A stretch of DNA of 64,000 nt from contig JADHVO010000004.1 in NCBI GenBank assembly GCA_016783965.1, positions 372,001 through 436,000 on the forward strand. Direction: 5' to 3'. The translations under genes were made by a program, and so were the position numbers. This DNA is from Alphaproteobacteria bacterium. Lineage in GTDB: Bacteria; Pseudomonadota; Alphaproteobacteria; Micropepsales; Micropepsaceae. Shown here in pieces: positions 32,853 to 41,008 of this stretch (its first letter is position 1; every line of letters begins with the position of its first letter). The notes beneath the pieces were generated by a model. It searched no databases and was not told the origin of the DNA. It saw nothing but the letters and a program-made list of their open reading frames with translations.

Positions 32853-34073
32853 TCAGTGCGTCAGCGGTATCGGCGCAGTGCTGGCCGGGGCGGTGCTCGC
32901 CGGAGCGGGCGCCGTGACGGGCGCCACAGTCGGGGCCGAAGCAGGCGGTGTTGCGGAAGCGGCCTGGGTCGGCGCCGGGGTCGTCGCGGTCGGCTTCGGG
33001 GGTGTGGCCGCTGCCTGCGACGGCACTGGCGTCGTTGCCGACGGGGCGGGCGTCGTCACCGGCCTCGGCGGTGTGTTGGACGCGGCCTGGCTCGGTGCCG
33101 TGGTCGTCGGCTTGTCCAGTGTGACGGGCGGATTGGTCGTCGTCAGCTTCGCCGGCGGCGCCGCATGCGCCACCTGATGCGGCGGCGCGTGATGCGCCGG
33201 CGGCGCCGCGGCCGCGGCGGTCGTCGGCTTGGCTAGCGCCGGAATGGCGGCAGGCGGCGGAGGCGTCTGCTGCGGCTTAGCGGGGGCCGGCGCGGGCGGC
33301 GTTGGAGTCGGTGCGGATGGCGGCGCCGCGGCAGCGGTCTGCGGCGGTGGGGTGTCGAGCGTTACCGGCGGATTGCCATCCGGCGGTACTGCGCTTGCTA
33401 CCGCGGGCGGCGTGCCGGCATCGGCGCTGTTCGCCGGCGCAGGGCAGGCGGCGGTCACCGCCGTCTCCGGCAGCTTCAGCAGTGCGGCAAGCTTCACCGT
33501 CAGCCTCTGCGCGGTCTCGGGGCTCATCTTGGCCATGATCGGGCCGAGGTCGGAGGGCTTCATGCCCTTGGCGATCGGCACCAGCACCTCGTCCGGCATG
33601 GTGTTGAAGATTGCTGCTGCCTGCGCCGGCTTCATGCCGTCGGGGCCATAGGTCTTGATCAGCGCATCAATCTGCGCCTGCTGCGCGTCATCGCGCTGTT
33701 TCAGGAGGCCCTGGATTTGCGTCTGCAACGCCTGCAACGCCGCAATCTTCTGGTTCACGCGCCCTTCGCTCGCATTCAGCAGGTTCTCGCGCATGTCGAG
33801 GCCACGCTCGCGTGCATCGAGCTGTGCCCGGCGCTGCGTCAGGCTGGTCAGCACATCGACTTCCGAGGCACTGTCAGACGGATCCTCGCCATTGGCGTAG
33901 TCAGGATGCGAACCCGTACCCGAACCCGGTTCGGCGGGGGCCAGCGTCGCGCTCAGATCGTCGGTCACGCCTTGTGCGGCACGCGCGATGTCGATGCCCT
34001 TGAACGCCAGAACGGCGATGCCGACGATCAGAACCGCCGGCAGAAGACGCAGATGCTTGAAGATCGTTTTCAC
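32853..34073 (-). CDS. motE: MotE-like flagellar protein with long Pro/Ala-rich tail
   Basis: This 406-residue protein has an N-terminal membrane anchor or signal (about 10-32), a coiled coil (about 75-135) and an MgtE-N-like domain (about 140-195; AQAAAIFNTMPDEVLVPIAKG, LGPIMAKMSPETAQRL), the layout of MotE, a periplasmic chaperone of the motor protein MotC. From about residue 205 on it is a Pro/Ala/Thr low-complexity tail with two NPPVTLD repeats, roughly doubling the usual length. It overlaps the DUF6468 gene by 4 bp. The tail could span the periplasm or bind peptidoglycan. Confidence 0.78.
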   Translation of the reverse strand: MKTIFKHLRLLPAVLIVGIAVLAFKGIDIARAAQGVTDDLSATLAPAEPGSGTGSHPDYANGEDPSDSASEVDVLTSLTQRRAQLDARERGLDMRENLLNASEGRVNQKIAALQALQTQIQGLLKQRDDAQQAQIDALIKTYGPDGMKPAQAAAIFNTMPDEVLVPIAKGMKPSDLGPIMAKMSPETAQRLTVKLAALLKLPETAVTAACPAPANSADAGTPPAVASAVPPDGNPPVTLDTPPPQTAAAAPPSAPTPTPPAPAPAKPQQTPPPPAAIPALAKPTTAAAAAPPAHHAPPHQVAHAAPPAKLTTTNPPVTLDKPTTTAPSQAASNTPPRPVTTPAPSATTPVPSQAAATPPKPTATTPAPTQAASATPPASAPTVAPVTAPAPASTAPASTAPIPLTH

Positions 34074-34528
34074 CGCACGGCCCTCAGCGCGTCCAGGCGC
34101 TTCATGATGTTGTTCGACGGCAGATGGCTGATGATCGCCGCGGTCCGCTCGAACGCGGTTTCCTCCGCTGCGCGATCGATTCGCTGCGCGGTGCGATGGT
34201 TCGCGCTCTCATCGGCTGCGCGGTCGAAGCGCTGCGCGATGCGCTCGCCGGACGCCGTCAGCAGCGACAGCTCGTCGATCACAGAACGTGCGCGCTTCAA
34301 GCGGTCATCCAGCTGTTCGGCGGCGCCTGCGGTCGTCGCCTTCAGCGCATGCATCGATGCGCCGGCTTTGGAGATTGCGGCATCGAGGCGGCCTATGACC
34401 GCCTTGATGCTCTCCTGCCCCTTGCGCACAGCGGCTAGCCGGCGCTCCAGCACGATGCAATAGACCAGCGTAACGGCAAGCAGCGCGGTCAGGGCTAGTT
34501 CGACGGCGAGGCCGAGCGCGATGTGCAT
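34070..34528 (-). CDS. DUF6468 flagellar-locus protein
   Basis: This 152-residue protein has one N-terminal membrane helix (about 5-26) and a long coiled-coil-forming cytoplasmic part (about 30-110) with a terminal NNIMKRLDALRAVR segment. DUF6468 genes lie between fliM and motE in alphaproteobacteria, and a role in flagellar assembly or placement is assumed from that context. It starts 9 bp after the fliM stop and ends overlapping motE, so the genes are one operon. Confidence 0.75.
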   Translation of the reverse strand: MHIALGLAVELALTALLAVTLVYCIVLERRLAAVRKGQESIKAVIGRLDAAISKAGASMHALKATTAGAAEQLDDRLKRARSVIDELSLLTASGERIAQRFDRAADESANHRTAQRIDRAAEETAFERTAAIISHLPSNNIMKRLDALRAVR

Positions 34529-34537
34529 GATGATCTC

Positions 34538-35590
34538 CTAGAGCCCGCGCGAGGCGTCGGTTCGTTCAATGGCTTCGTCGACGCGGACGGCGACCGATGA
34601 GCCGACGCGGCCCATGCGGCCTTTCAGCAGCGGCACGCCGCGGCAGCGCATCTCGATCTTCGAGTCGGGGTTGGCATTGAGCATGACGGTCTGGCCGACT
34701 TCCAGGTTCATGATCTTGTTTAGCGGCATGACCTGCTCGTCTAGGATCGCGTCGATCTCGATGCGCGTGGACCACAGCTCCGTCGCCAGATGGCTTTCCC
34801 AGATGGAGTCGCGGCCGAACTTCTCGCCCATGAACTGCTGGAGCAGAAGCTTGCGGATCGGTTCCAGCGTCGCGTAGGGCAGCAACAGCTCGGTGCGCCC
34901 GCCGCGGTCCTCCATGTCGATGCGCAGCTTGACAAGAATCGCGGCGTTGGCGGGGCGCGCGATGGCGGCGAAGCGTGGGTTGGTTTCCAGGCGGTCCAGG
35001 CCGAAACTCACAGGCGCCAGCGGCTCGAACGCGGCACACATGTCCTGCAGGATCACTTCGATCATGCGCTGCACGAGCGTGCGCTCGATGGTGGTGTAGG
35101 GCCGGCCCTCAATGCGCATGGCCGACGAGCCGCGCCGGCCGCCAAGCAGCACATCGACGATCGAATAGATGAGGTTCGAATCGACGGTGAAGAGTCCGTA
35201 ATTGTCGAGCTGCTCTGCGCGAAACACGGCCAGGATGGCCGGCAGCGGGATAGAGTTCAGGTAGTCGCCGAAGCGGATCGAGGTGATCGAATCCAGGCTC
35301 ACTTCCACGTTGTCGGAGGTGAAGTTACGCAGGCTGGTCGTCATCAGCCGCACCAGGCGGTCGAACACGATCTCCAGCATCGGCAGGCGTTCGTATGACA
35401 CCAGCGCGGAGTTGATGATCGCCCGGACGCCGGATTTGTCCTGCATCTGGTCGCTGCTGACGTCGAAACCAAGGAGGGAATCGATTTCCTCCTGGTTCAG
35501 GATGCGCTCCGCCGCGCTGCCGGCGGCAGCGGGCGTGATCATTTCGGCGCCGGATGCTTGGGCTTCGGTGTTCTCGGTCTCGTCGGCCAT
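34538..35590 (-). CDS. fliM: Flagellar motor switch protein FliM
   Basis: This 350-residue C-ring protein binds CheY-P and sets rotation direction. An N-terminal LNQEEIDSLLGFD CheY-binding type segment (about 31-43), the CheC-like middle domain (about 60-240) and a C-terminal SpoA/FliN-like domain (about 260-335; EVGQTVMLNANPDSKIEMRC) are in the expected order. It follows fliL by 9 bp in the minus-strand operon. fliN and fliG are not in the window. Confidence 0.95.
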   Translation of the reverse strand: MADETENTEAQASGAEMITPAAAGSAAERILNQEEIDSLLGFDVSSDQMQDKSGVRAIINSALVSYERLPMLEIVFDRLVRLMTTSLRNFTSDNVEVSLDSITSIRFGDYLNSIPLPAILAVFRAEQLDNYGLFTVDSNLIYSIVDVLLGGRRGSSAMRIEGRPYTTIERTLVQRMIEVILQDMCAAFEPLAPVSFGLDRLETNPRFAAIARPANAAILVKLRIDMEDRGGRTELLLPYATLEPIRKLLLQQFMGEKFGRDSIWESHLATELWSTRIEIDAILDEQVMPLNKIMNLEVGQTVMLNANPDSKIEMRCRGVPLLKGRMGRVGSSVAVRVDEAIERTDASRGL

Positions 35591-35599
35591 GGATGCGCC

Positions 35600-36139
35600 T
35601 TACTGAACAATCATTTGCTTGAGGAGGACGTCGCGCACGCGATAGGGCGCGGCCGACGCATTGATGCGGCGCAACAGCTCTTCTTTGAGCCGCACTACGC
35701 CGGCGGAACCTTTCAGGTCATCGACGCGCAGCTCGCGCAGGTAGCCCTGGAACTGGTCGACGATGCGCGGCTGGAGCGCCTTGATGCCGGCCTGTTCCTC
35801 TGCGCTGTCGAGCTCGAGCGAGACCGACAGCTTGAGATAGGCCGGCGTCGCATCCGCGCTCTGGATGTTCACGATGATATCCGGCATGTCGTAGAACGTG
35901 ATGTTTGGCGGCGTCGCGGGCAGCGCTTCTGCGACATCCGCGGCGTCCTTCTTGTCGCCGCCGCTGAACAAGAAGAAGTACGCCCCGCCGCCGCCCAGCA
36001 GCAGCACGATCGCTCCGATCGCGCCGAACAGGATCAGTTTATTTCCAAGAAGTTTACCGATGAGGCCCTTCTTCGGTTGTTCACCTTCGGCGCCTTCGCC
36101 TTCCTTCTTCTCGGTATCGTCGGAATCCGTCTTTGCCAC
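35600..36139 (-). CDS. fliL: Flagellar basal body-associated protein FliL
   Basis: This 179-residue protein has a charged cytoplasmic N-terminus, one membrane helix (about 38-60; LILFGAIGAIVLLLGGGGAYFF) and a periplasmic FliL domain ending in VRDVLLKQMIVQ. It supports the stator at high load. I chose the GTG at 36139 because AGGGG stands 8 nt upstream, giving the typical MAK start; an in-frame TTG at 36178 has no ribosome site. It is first in the operon, divergent from flgF. Confidence 0.92.
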   Translation of the reverse strand: MAKTDSDDTEKKEGEGAEGEQPKKGLIGKLLGNKLILFGAIGAIVLLLGGGGAYFFLFSGGDKKDAADVAEALPATPPNITFYDMPDIIVNIQSADATPAYLKLSVSLELDSAEEQAGIKALQPRIVDQFQGYLRELRVDDLKGSAGVVRLKEELLRRINASAAPYRVRDVLLKQMIVQ

Positions 36140-36292
36140 GGGCAGTGCCCCTTCGTATTCGACAGGGACCGTAGGCAAACGTGGTTAAGGACTGGTTCAA
36201 ATTGCCGGTCGAAAGGAAATTGTTGCCGGATGCCGCGCGCTTTGTGCTGCGGCGACGGCGCAGATTATCCAGCCGATCCTTGATTTTTCGTC

Positions 36293-36308
36293 TGGCACGG
36301 GCGGTGCA
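36293..36308 (+). promoter_or_regulatory. Sigma-54 (RpoN) promoter for flgFGAH
   Basis: TGGCACG-N4-GTGCA matches the -24/-12 consensus TGGCACG-N4-TTGC with one mismatch and keeps the essential GG and GC at the right spacing. It lies 43 bp before flgF. Mid-class flagellar operons of Caulobacter-like bacteria use sigma-54. Confidence 0.65.
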
Positions 36309-36350
36309 GAAGTCGAAGCGGACCAGAAAGGCTCCGTAAAGGCCCAAACA

Positions 36351-37091
36351 ATGGATAACGCGCTGCTCGTCAGCTTGTCCCACCAGATAGCGTCCTATCG
36401 TTCGATGGACGTGATTGCGAACAACATCGCGAACGTGTCCACGCCCGCCTTCCAGCGCGAAGAGCCGACCTTTCAGGAATATGTGATGAATGTTCCGCCG
36501 GCCGAGGGCCAGAGCGGAACCCAGTCGCTGAGCTTCGTGCAAGATGCCGGGATTGTGCGCGACCTTTCCGAGGGCCGCCTGGCAACGACCGGCGCACCGT
36601 TCGATTTCGCCATTCACGGCAAGGGCTACTTCGTGGTGCAGACGCCGAACGGCGAGCGCTACACCCGCGCCGGCCACTTCACACTCAACGACTCCGGACA
36701 GCTCGTCACCTCGAACGGCGACGCTGTGCAGGGCGACAGCGGCGCCATCACGATCACGCCCGGCGACGGCGAAGTGCATATCGCGCAGGATGGCACGATC
36801 AGCGGCAAGAACGGCCAGATCGGCCGCATCCGTGTCGTCGATTTCCAGAATCCGCGCGCCCTGATGAAGGAGGGTGCCAGCCTCTACAATGCCAACGGCC
36901 AGCAGCCGGTCTCCGCCGACAATTTCCAGCTCCAGACTGGCATGATCGAGACCAGCAATGTCGAGCCGGTGATCGAGATCAGCCACATGATCGAGGTCAT
37001 GCGCGCCTATCAGGCCACCGCCACGCTTACCCAGTCCCAGGAAGATCTTATGCGCCAGGCGATCGACAAGCTTGGCTCCACGCCGAGTTAA
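36351..37091 (+). CDS. flgF: Flagellar basal-body rod protein FlgF
   Basis: This 246-residue proximal rod protein has the N-terminal rod motif (IASYRSMDVIANNIANVSTPAF) and the C-terminal coiled-coil region (MIEVMRAYQATATL, QEDLMRQAIDKLG). It is secreted through the flagellar export gate, so no signal peptide is expected. It is first in flgF-flgG-flgA-flgH; flgG starts 11 bp downstream. Confidence 0.95.
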   Translation: MDNALLVSLSHQIASYRSMDVIANNIANVSTPAFQREEPTFQEYVMNVPPAEGQSGTQSLSFVQDAGIVRDLSEGRLATTGAPFDFAIHGKGYFVVQTPNGERYTRAGHFTLNDSGQLVTSNGDAVQGDSGAITITPGDGEVHIAQDGTISGKNGQIGRIRVVDFQNPRALMKEGASLYNANGQQPVSADNFQLQTGMIETSNVEPVIEISHMIEVMRAYQATATLTQSQEDLMRQAIDKLGSTPS

Positions 37092-37102
37092 GGAGACCGA
37101 CC

Positions 37103-37891
37103 ATGCGCGCTCTTTCCATCGCCGCCACGGGCATGCTGGCCCAACAGACCAACGTCGAAGTAGTCGCGAACAACCTCGCGAACATGAACACGACAGGCTT
37201 CAAGGAAGGTCGCGCCGAGTTCCAGGACCTGCTCTATCAGAACATCTCGGTTCCGGGCGCCAACTCGTCCGACTCGGGTACGCTTCTGCCCAGCGGCATC
37301 CAGATCGGCGCCGGTGTCCGCACGTCCTCGGTCTATCGCGTCAGCACCCAGGGCGATCTCAAGAACACCGGCAACCCTTATGACGTCGCCATCCAGGGCC
37401 CCGGCTATTTCCGCGTGCAGCAGCCGGACGGCACCGATGCCTACACCCGTGCCGGCAATTTCGGCCTCTCGCCGACAGGCGAAATCGTCACCGATCAGGG
37501 CTACACCGTCGCGCCGGGCATCTCGATCCCGGCGAACGCGCTGGCGGTGCAGATCAACGCCCAGGGCCAGGTGTCCGCAACCGTACCCGGCCAGACGGCG
37601 CCGCAGGTCATCGGCACCCTCGAACTCACCCGCTTTCCGAACGAGGGCGGCCTCAAGTCCGTCGGCAACAACCTGTTCCTCGAGACACCCTCTTCGGGTT
37701 CGCCGCAGGCCGGCGTTCCGGGCGCCGCGGGCTACGGCACGATCCAGCAGGGCTTCCTTGAGACCTCGAACGTCAACGCGGTGGAGGAGATCACCTCGCT
37801 GATCACCGCCCAGCGCGCCTACGAGATGAATTCCAAGGTCGTCACCGCGGCCGACGAGATGCTCCAGCAAACCGCACGGTTGGGAGGTTGA
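37103..37891 (+). CDS. flgG: Flagellar distal rod protein FlgG
   Basis: This 262-residue distal rod subunit shows MRALSIAATGMLAQQTNVEV with NLANMNTTGFKEGRAEFQDL at the N-terminus and the C-terminal NAVEEITSLITAQRAYEMNSK helix, hallmarks of FlgG. It follows flgF by 11 bp and overlaps flgA by 4 bp (ATGA). Confidence 0.96.
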   Translation: MRALSIAATGMLAQQTNVEVVANNLANMNTTGFKEGRAEFQDLLYQNISVPGANSSDSGTLLPSGIQIGAGVRTSSVYRVSTQGDLKNTGNPYDVAIQGPGYFRVQQPDGTDAYTRAGNFGLSPTGEIVTDQGYTVAPGISIPANALAVQINAQGQVSATVPGQTAPQVIGTLELTRFPNEGGLKSVGNNLFLETPSSGSPQAGVPGAAGYGTIQQGFLETSNVNAVEEITSLITAQRAYEMNSKVVTAADEMLQQTARLGG

Positions 37892-38388
37892 TGATGATCC
37901 TTCGTGCCTTTTTGTTCGTCACGGCGCTCCTGATGGCGTACCCGGCCTTCGCCGCCGACGGCATGCACGTCATCGTGCCCAGCCGCGATATCGCGCGCGG
38001 CGAGGTCATCGGCGACAGCGACCTCGTCGGCGGGACCATCCCGGCCAGCACCGTGTTCACCGGCATCGTCACCTCGATTGACCAGATCAAGGGCATGGAA
38101 GCGCGCCGCATGCTGCGCGCCCATCAGATCGTGCGCGCCGACGACCTGCGGCACCCCGTTCTGGTACAGAAGGGTTCCATCGTCACCATGACCTTCGAGG
38201 CTCCGGGGATCGTTCTTACCGCGTCTGGCCGTGCCATGAGCGAAGGCGGCATCGGCGATACCGTCACGATCCAAAACCCCGCCTCGTTCCGCCAGATCCA
38301 GGCTGTCGTCACCGGCCCCGGTGCCGTCCGCGCCACCGGCGCCACGCTCTCCGTCCCCTCAACCACGCACGTCGCATCCGCCCACTAA
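37888..38388 (+). CDS. flgA: Flagellar P-ring assembly chaperone FlgA
   Basis: This 166-residue periplasmic chaperone of P-ring formation has a signal peptide (about 1-22, cleavage after AFA) and the SAF-type fold (VPSRDIARGEVIGDSDL, then LRAHQIVRADDL and the C-terminal IGDTVTIQNPASFRQIQAVVTGPG). It is shorter than enterobacterial FlgA (about 220 residues) as is common in alphaproteobacteria. Its target FlgI is not encoded in the window. Confidence 0.9.
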   Translation: MMMILRAFLFVTALLMAYPAFAADGMHVIVPSRDIARGEVIGDSDLVGGTIPASTVFTGIVTSIDQIKGMEARRMLRAHQIVRADDLRHPVLVQKGSIVTMTFEAPGIVLTASGRAMSEGGIGDTVTIQNPASFRQIQAVVTGPGAVRATGATLSVPSTTHVASAH

Positions 38389-38400
38389 GGGAATACGCCC

Positions 38401-39144
38401 ATGCTCCGCTCCCTTTCGAAGCTTCTTCTTCTCGCCGCCGCCTCCACGGCGCTGGCGAGCTGCTCGGCGGTCACCCGCCTTCAGGAAATCGGCGATCCGC
38501 CGGCGATGGCGACGATGGCCGATCCCAACTCGCCGGTGACCGCGCCGCCGCCGGCCGTGCCGCTACCGCCGCCGCCGGTACCGACCCGCGCCGCCAATTC
38601 GCTGTGGGGCTCAGGTGCGCGCAGCTTCTTCCACGATCCACGCGCCAGCCGACCGGGTGACATCATTACCGTCAACATCTCGGTCGCTGACAACGCCAAG
38701 TTCAACAACACCACGACCCGCTCGCGCACCAACTCGGACAATGCCAACCTGACCAACTTCTTCGGCCTTGAAGCGCCGCTTGCCGCAGAGACCGGCGCCA
38801 ACCCGGCCAGCCTCGTGAAAATGGGCTCCGACACGTCGAATGTCGGCTCCGGCACGGTCGATCGTTCAGAAGCCATTAACCTCACGCTGGCCGCGCTGGT
38901 CACGCAGGTTCTGCCGAACGGCAACCTCGTCATCGGCGGTCACCAGCAGGTGCGCGTGAACAACGAGCTGCGCGATCTCCAGGTCAGCGGCATCGTGCGC
39001 ACCGAGGACATCACCGCGTCAAACACGGTCGACCTGAGCCAGATCGCCGAGGCCCGCATTTCCTACGGCGGCCGCGGCACGGTCAGCGACATGCAACAGC
39101 CGCGCTACGGCTCGCAGCTGTTCGATATCCTCATGCCGTGGTGA
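38401..39144 (+). CDS. flgH: Flagellar L-ring lipoprotein FlgH
   Basis: This 247-residue outer-membrane L-ring protein has a lipoprotein signal with lipobox LASC (Cys21), a Pro-rich stretch (about 40-62), and the FlgH domain with FFHDPRASRPGDIITVNISV, TLAALVTQVLPNGNLVIGG and the C-terminal ARISYGGRG. It is last in the flgFGAH operon. An array of hairpins follows. Confidence 0.95.
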   Translation: MLRSLSKLLLLAAASTALASCSAVTRLQEIGDPPAMATMADPNSPVTAPPPAVPLPPPPVPTRAANSLWGSGARSFFHDPRASRPGDIITVNISVADNAKFNNTTTRSRTNSDNANLTNFFGLEAPLAAETGANPASLVKMGSDTSNVGSGTVDRSEAINLTLAALVTQVLPNGNLVIGGHQQVRVNNELRDLQVSGIVRTEDITASNTVDLSQIAEARISYGGRGTVSDMQQPRYGSQLFDILMPW

Positions 39145-39175
39145 TGCGATGACAGCCGTGTGAAGTGAATTCAGA

Positions 39176-39198
39176 TTCCATCTCAAAATGAGATGGAA
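39176..39198 (+). repeat. Perfect hairpin after flgH
   Basis: TTCCATCTCA-AAA-TGAGATGGAA forms a 10-bp stem with a 3-nt loop, 31 bp past the flgH stop. It has no T run. Confidence 0.6.
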
Positions 39199-39207
39199 GG
39201 GCCAGTG

Positions 39208-39239
39208 CAGCGGCTGGATGCGCGAGCATCCGGCCGCTG
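39208..39239 (+). repeat. 14-bp hairpin with GCGA tetraloop
   Basis: Arms at 39208-39221 and 39226-39239 pair over 14 positions (one T-G pair) around GCGA, a GNRA tetraloop. It has no T run, so it looks like an RNA structural element rather than a terminator. Confidence 0.6.
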
Positions 39240-39257
39240 CCTACTTCTGGAAACAAG

Positions 39258-39283
39258 AAGGGCCGGACTTGCGTCCGGCCCTT
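39258..39283 (+). terminator. Terminator between flgH and dksA
   Basis: An 11-bp perfect stem AAGGGCCGGAC / GTCCGGCCCTT with TTGC loop and flanking T or A runs ends 5 bp from the dksA stop. It can serve both convergent operons. Confidence 0.88.
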
Positions 39284-39288
39284 TCTCG

Positions 39289-39705
39289 TCAATCGTCGCG
39301 ATACACCTTCTCGCGCCGCTCGTGCCGCTCTTGCGCTTCGAGCGACAGCGTCGCGATCGGCCGTGCATCCAGACGCTTCAGCGAGATCGGCTCACCCGTC
39401 TCCTCGCAGAATCCGTAAGACCCGTCTTCCAGCCGGCGCAGCGCCGCGTCGATCTTGGCGATCAGCTTGCGCTGGCGGTCGCGGGTGCGAAGTTCGAGTT
39501 GGCGCTCCGCTTCGGTCGAGGCACGGTCGGCAAGGTCGGCATGGGGAACGGTTTCGGCCTGGAGGTTCTGGATGGTCTCGCGGCTTTCGCGGAGGATGTC
39601 TTCTTTCCAGGTGTTGAGCTTGCGGCGGAAATACTCGCGCTGCCGCTCATTCATAAAGGGTTCGCTCTCCGTCGGCTTGTATCCGGCGGGAAGTTGAATA
39701 CCCAT
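39289..39705 (-). CDS. dksA: RNA polymerase-binding transcription factor DksA
   Basis: This 138-residue protein has a coiled-coil arm (about 25-95; LNTWKEDILRESRETIQ, AELADRAS-type tip as ADLADRAS) that enters the polymerase secondary channel and a C-terminal zinc-finger region. The finger is degenerate, with a single Cys (GFCEETGEPI), as in other alphaproteobacterial DksA proteins. With ppGpp it tunes rRNA and stress promoters. The ATG at 39705 follows GGGAG by 5 nt; an in-frame GTG two codons earlier is less likely. It is convergent with flgH. Confidence 0.92.
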   Translation of the reverse strand: MGIQLPAGYKPTESEPFMNERQREYFRRKLNTWKEDILRESRETIQNLQAETVPHADLADRASTEAERQLELRTRDRQRKLIAKIDAALRRLEDGSYGFCEETGEPISLKRLDARPIATLSLEAQERHERREKVYRDD

Positions 39706-39744
39706 GCACACTCCCTTCGACTTGGAACGCGTGACAGGGCCGGG

Positions 39745-39773
39745 GTTATGGCGTTTCGCCCCCGGCCCGTCAA
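39745..39773 (-). promoter_or_regulatory. Sigma-70-like promoter for dksA
   Basis: On the minus strand: TTGACG (39773-39768), 17 nt, CATAAC (39750-39745). The -35 is nearly perfect. The -10 box ends 40 bp before the dksA ATG. Confidence 0.55.
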
Positions 39774-39792
39774 TCGTACTTCCTTAACTAAG

Positions 39793-40500
39793 TTACCGTG
39801 CGTAGCCGGGTTGACCGCTACCGACGCCGGAGGCGATCCGGGTTCCCAGGGTGCCCCGCGACCAGTCCACCAGCACCGCCAGGCCGGCCAAAACGAGGTA
39901 TGCGGTCAGAGCCATGTGAGCCTCGTCCAGCCCCGATTCCGGCTCGGGCCCGAACGATCCGTACACCTGAACCGCGACCATCGCCGCCACGAAGGCCCAC
40001 AGGGCGGTATCGCCGCGGCGCGTCCTGCTTGGCACGGCACGGGCATAGATCGCAGCGCCAACCAGCAGGATCGCGAGCTCCAGCGCGAGCTCGATCCAGC
40101 GATGCTGCCACAGTCCGAAGCCCACCTTGAACGAGTCGCCCCACAACGGCAGGTCCTGAACGTGCACGATCAGGTCGAGCAGCCAGTGGGAGAACACCGC
40201 GCCGGCCGCCACGGCCCAGATTGCCGCCCGCCGCTCTCCCCAGAACAGCATCGCGACCGCGCCGAAGGCCGCCGACAACGCCAGCGTTCCCAGCAATCCG
40301 TGCGTGTACGGCATATAATAGAGGTCCATGTCGTTGCTCTCGGTGAAACCCGGCACAATGCGGACCTTCTCCACATTCAGCATCACCAGCACCGACCAGA
40401 CGACGTCCAGCCACTGCACTGCCAGAAACAGAAGCCACAGGGGCAACCGCTTCTCCGCGGCCTTGCCCGCAAACGAAACGCCGTAATGTCCAATGAACAT
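39793..40500 (-). CDS. Multi-pass membrane protein, unknown function
   Basis: This 235-residue protein has about seven hydrophobic helices. It opens with FIGHYGVSFAGKAAEKRLPLW and contains WLDVVWS, DLYYMPYTHGLLG and SHWLLDLIVHVQDLPLWGD. The repeated His/Asp residues at helix ends resemble the YdjM-like group loosely annotated as membrane-bound metal-dependent hydrolases; no activity is proven. The ATG at 40500 follows GGAGAATTAACG and stands 2 bp after the DUF4260 stop, so the two are coupled. Confidence 0.72.
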   Translation of the reverse strand: MFIGHYGVSFAGKAAEKRLPLWLLFLAVQWLDVVWSVLVMLNVEKVRIVPGFTESNDMDLYYMPYTHGLLGTLALSAAFGAVAMLFWGERRAAIWAVAAGAVFSHWLLDLIVHVQDLPLWGDSFKVGFGLWQHRWIELALELAILLVGAAIYARAVPSRTRRGDTALWAFVAAMVAVQVYGSFGPEPESGLDEAHMALTAYLVLAGLAVLVDWSRGTLGTRIASGVGSGQPGYAR

Positions 40501-40502
40501 CG

Positions 40503-40907
40503 TTAATTCTCCTTGGCCTTGCGGCCGATGCGGCCGAGATGGGTGAAGCCGAAGCCCGCGCCGTACTTCAGGCCGTAGCCGAGCGAGCGGTCGAAACCGA
40601 TATGCGCCAGCCAGATCAGGGCGACCGCGATTACAGCGGACTGGTTGAGTGCAACTGCCGCCACGGCCAGCCCCAGCGCGCCATTGGTCGAATGCGCCAC
40701 GTTGTACGCTGCCGCGCCGAAGCGCGGTCCGAACAGATAGGCAAAGAAGCTCAAGTCCGGCGCCAGGAACAGCAACGCGAATTCGCTCCAGCTGAACCCA
40801 AGCCGCCAGTAGAGAAAGACTGCCGCAGTCAGCACAGCGAGCCCTTCGAGCCTGAGCAACGTCCTGACGCCGCCCGTCACGCACCCGGTTTGAACTGTCG
40901 CCTGCAT
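40503..40907 (-). CDS. DUF4260 family membrane protein
   Basis: This 134-residue protein has four hydrophobic segments and the DUF4260 pattern: LLRLEGLAVLTAAVFLY, LFLAPDLSFFAYLFGPRFGA, YNVAHSTNGALG and WLAHIGFDRSLGYGLKYG. Its function is unknown. The ATG at 40907 has GAGG at 9 nt; another ATG five codons upstream (40922) is possible. It is co-directional with, and 2 bp ahead of, the multi-pass membrane protein gene. Confidence 0.8.
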   Translation of the reverse strand: MQATVQTGCVTGGVRTLLRLEGLAVLTAAVFLYWRLGFSWSEFALLFLAPDLSFFAYLFGPRFGAAAYNVAHSTNGALGLAVAAVALNQSAVIAVALIWLAHIGFDRSLGYGLKYGAGFGFTHLGRIGRKAKEN

Positions 40908-41008
40908 GGCCTTCGTCCTCATTCCGACGAACCAGACAATGGCCTCACGCGGGTCGAACGGAAATTGCCGAAGTCTGTGGTGCCACTATACGGGAATGTA
41001 TGGAGCGG

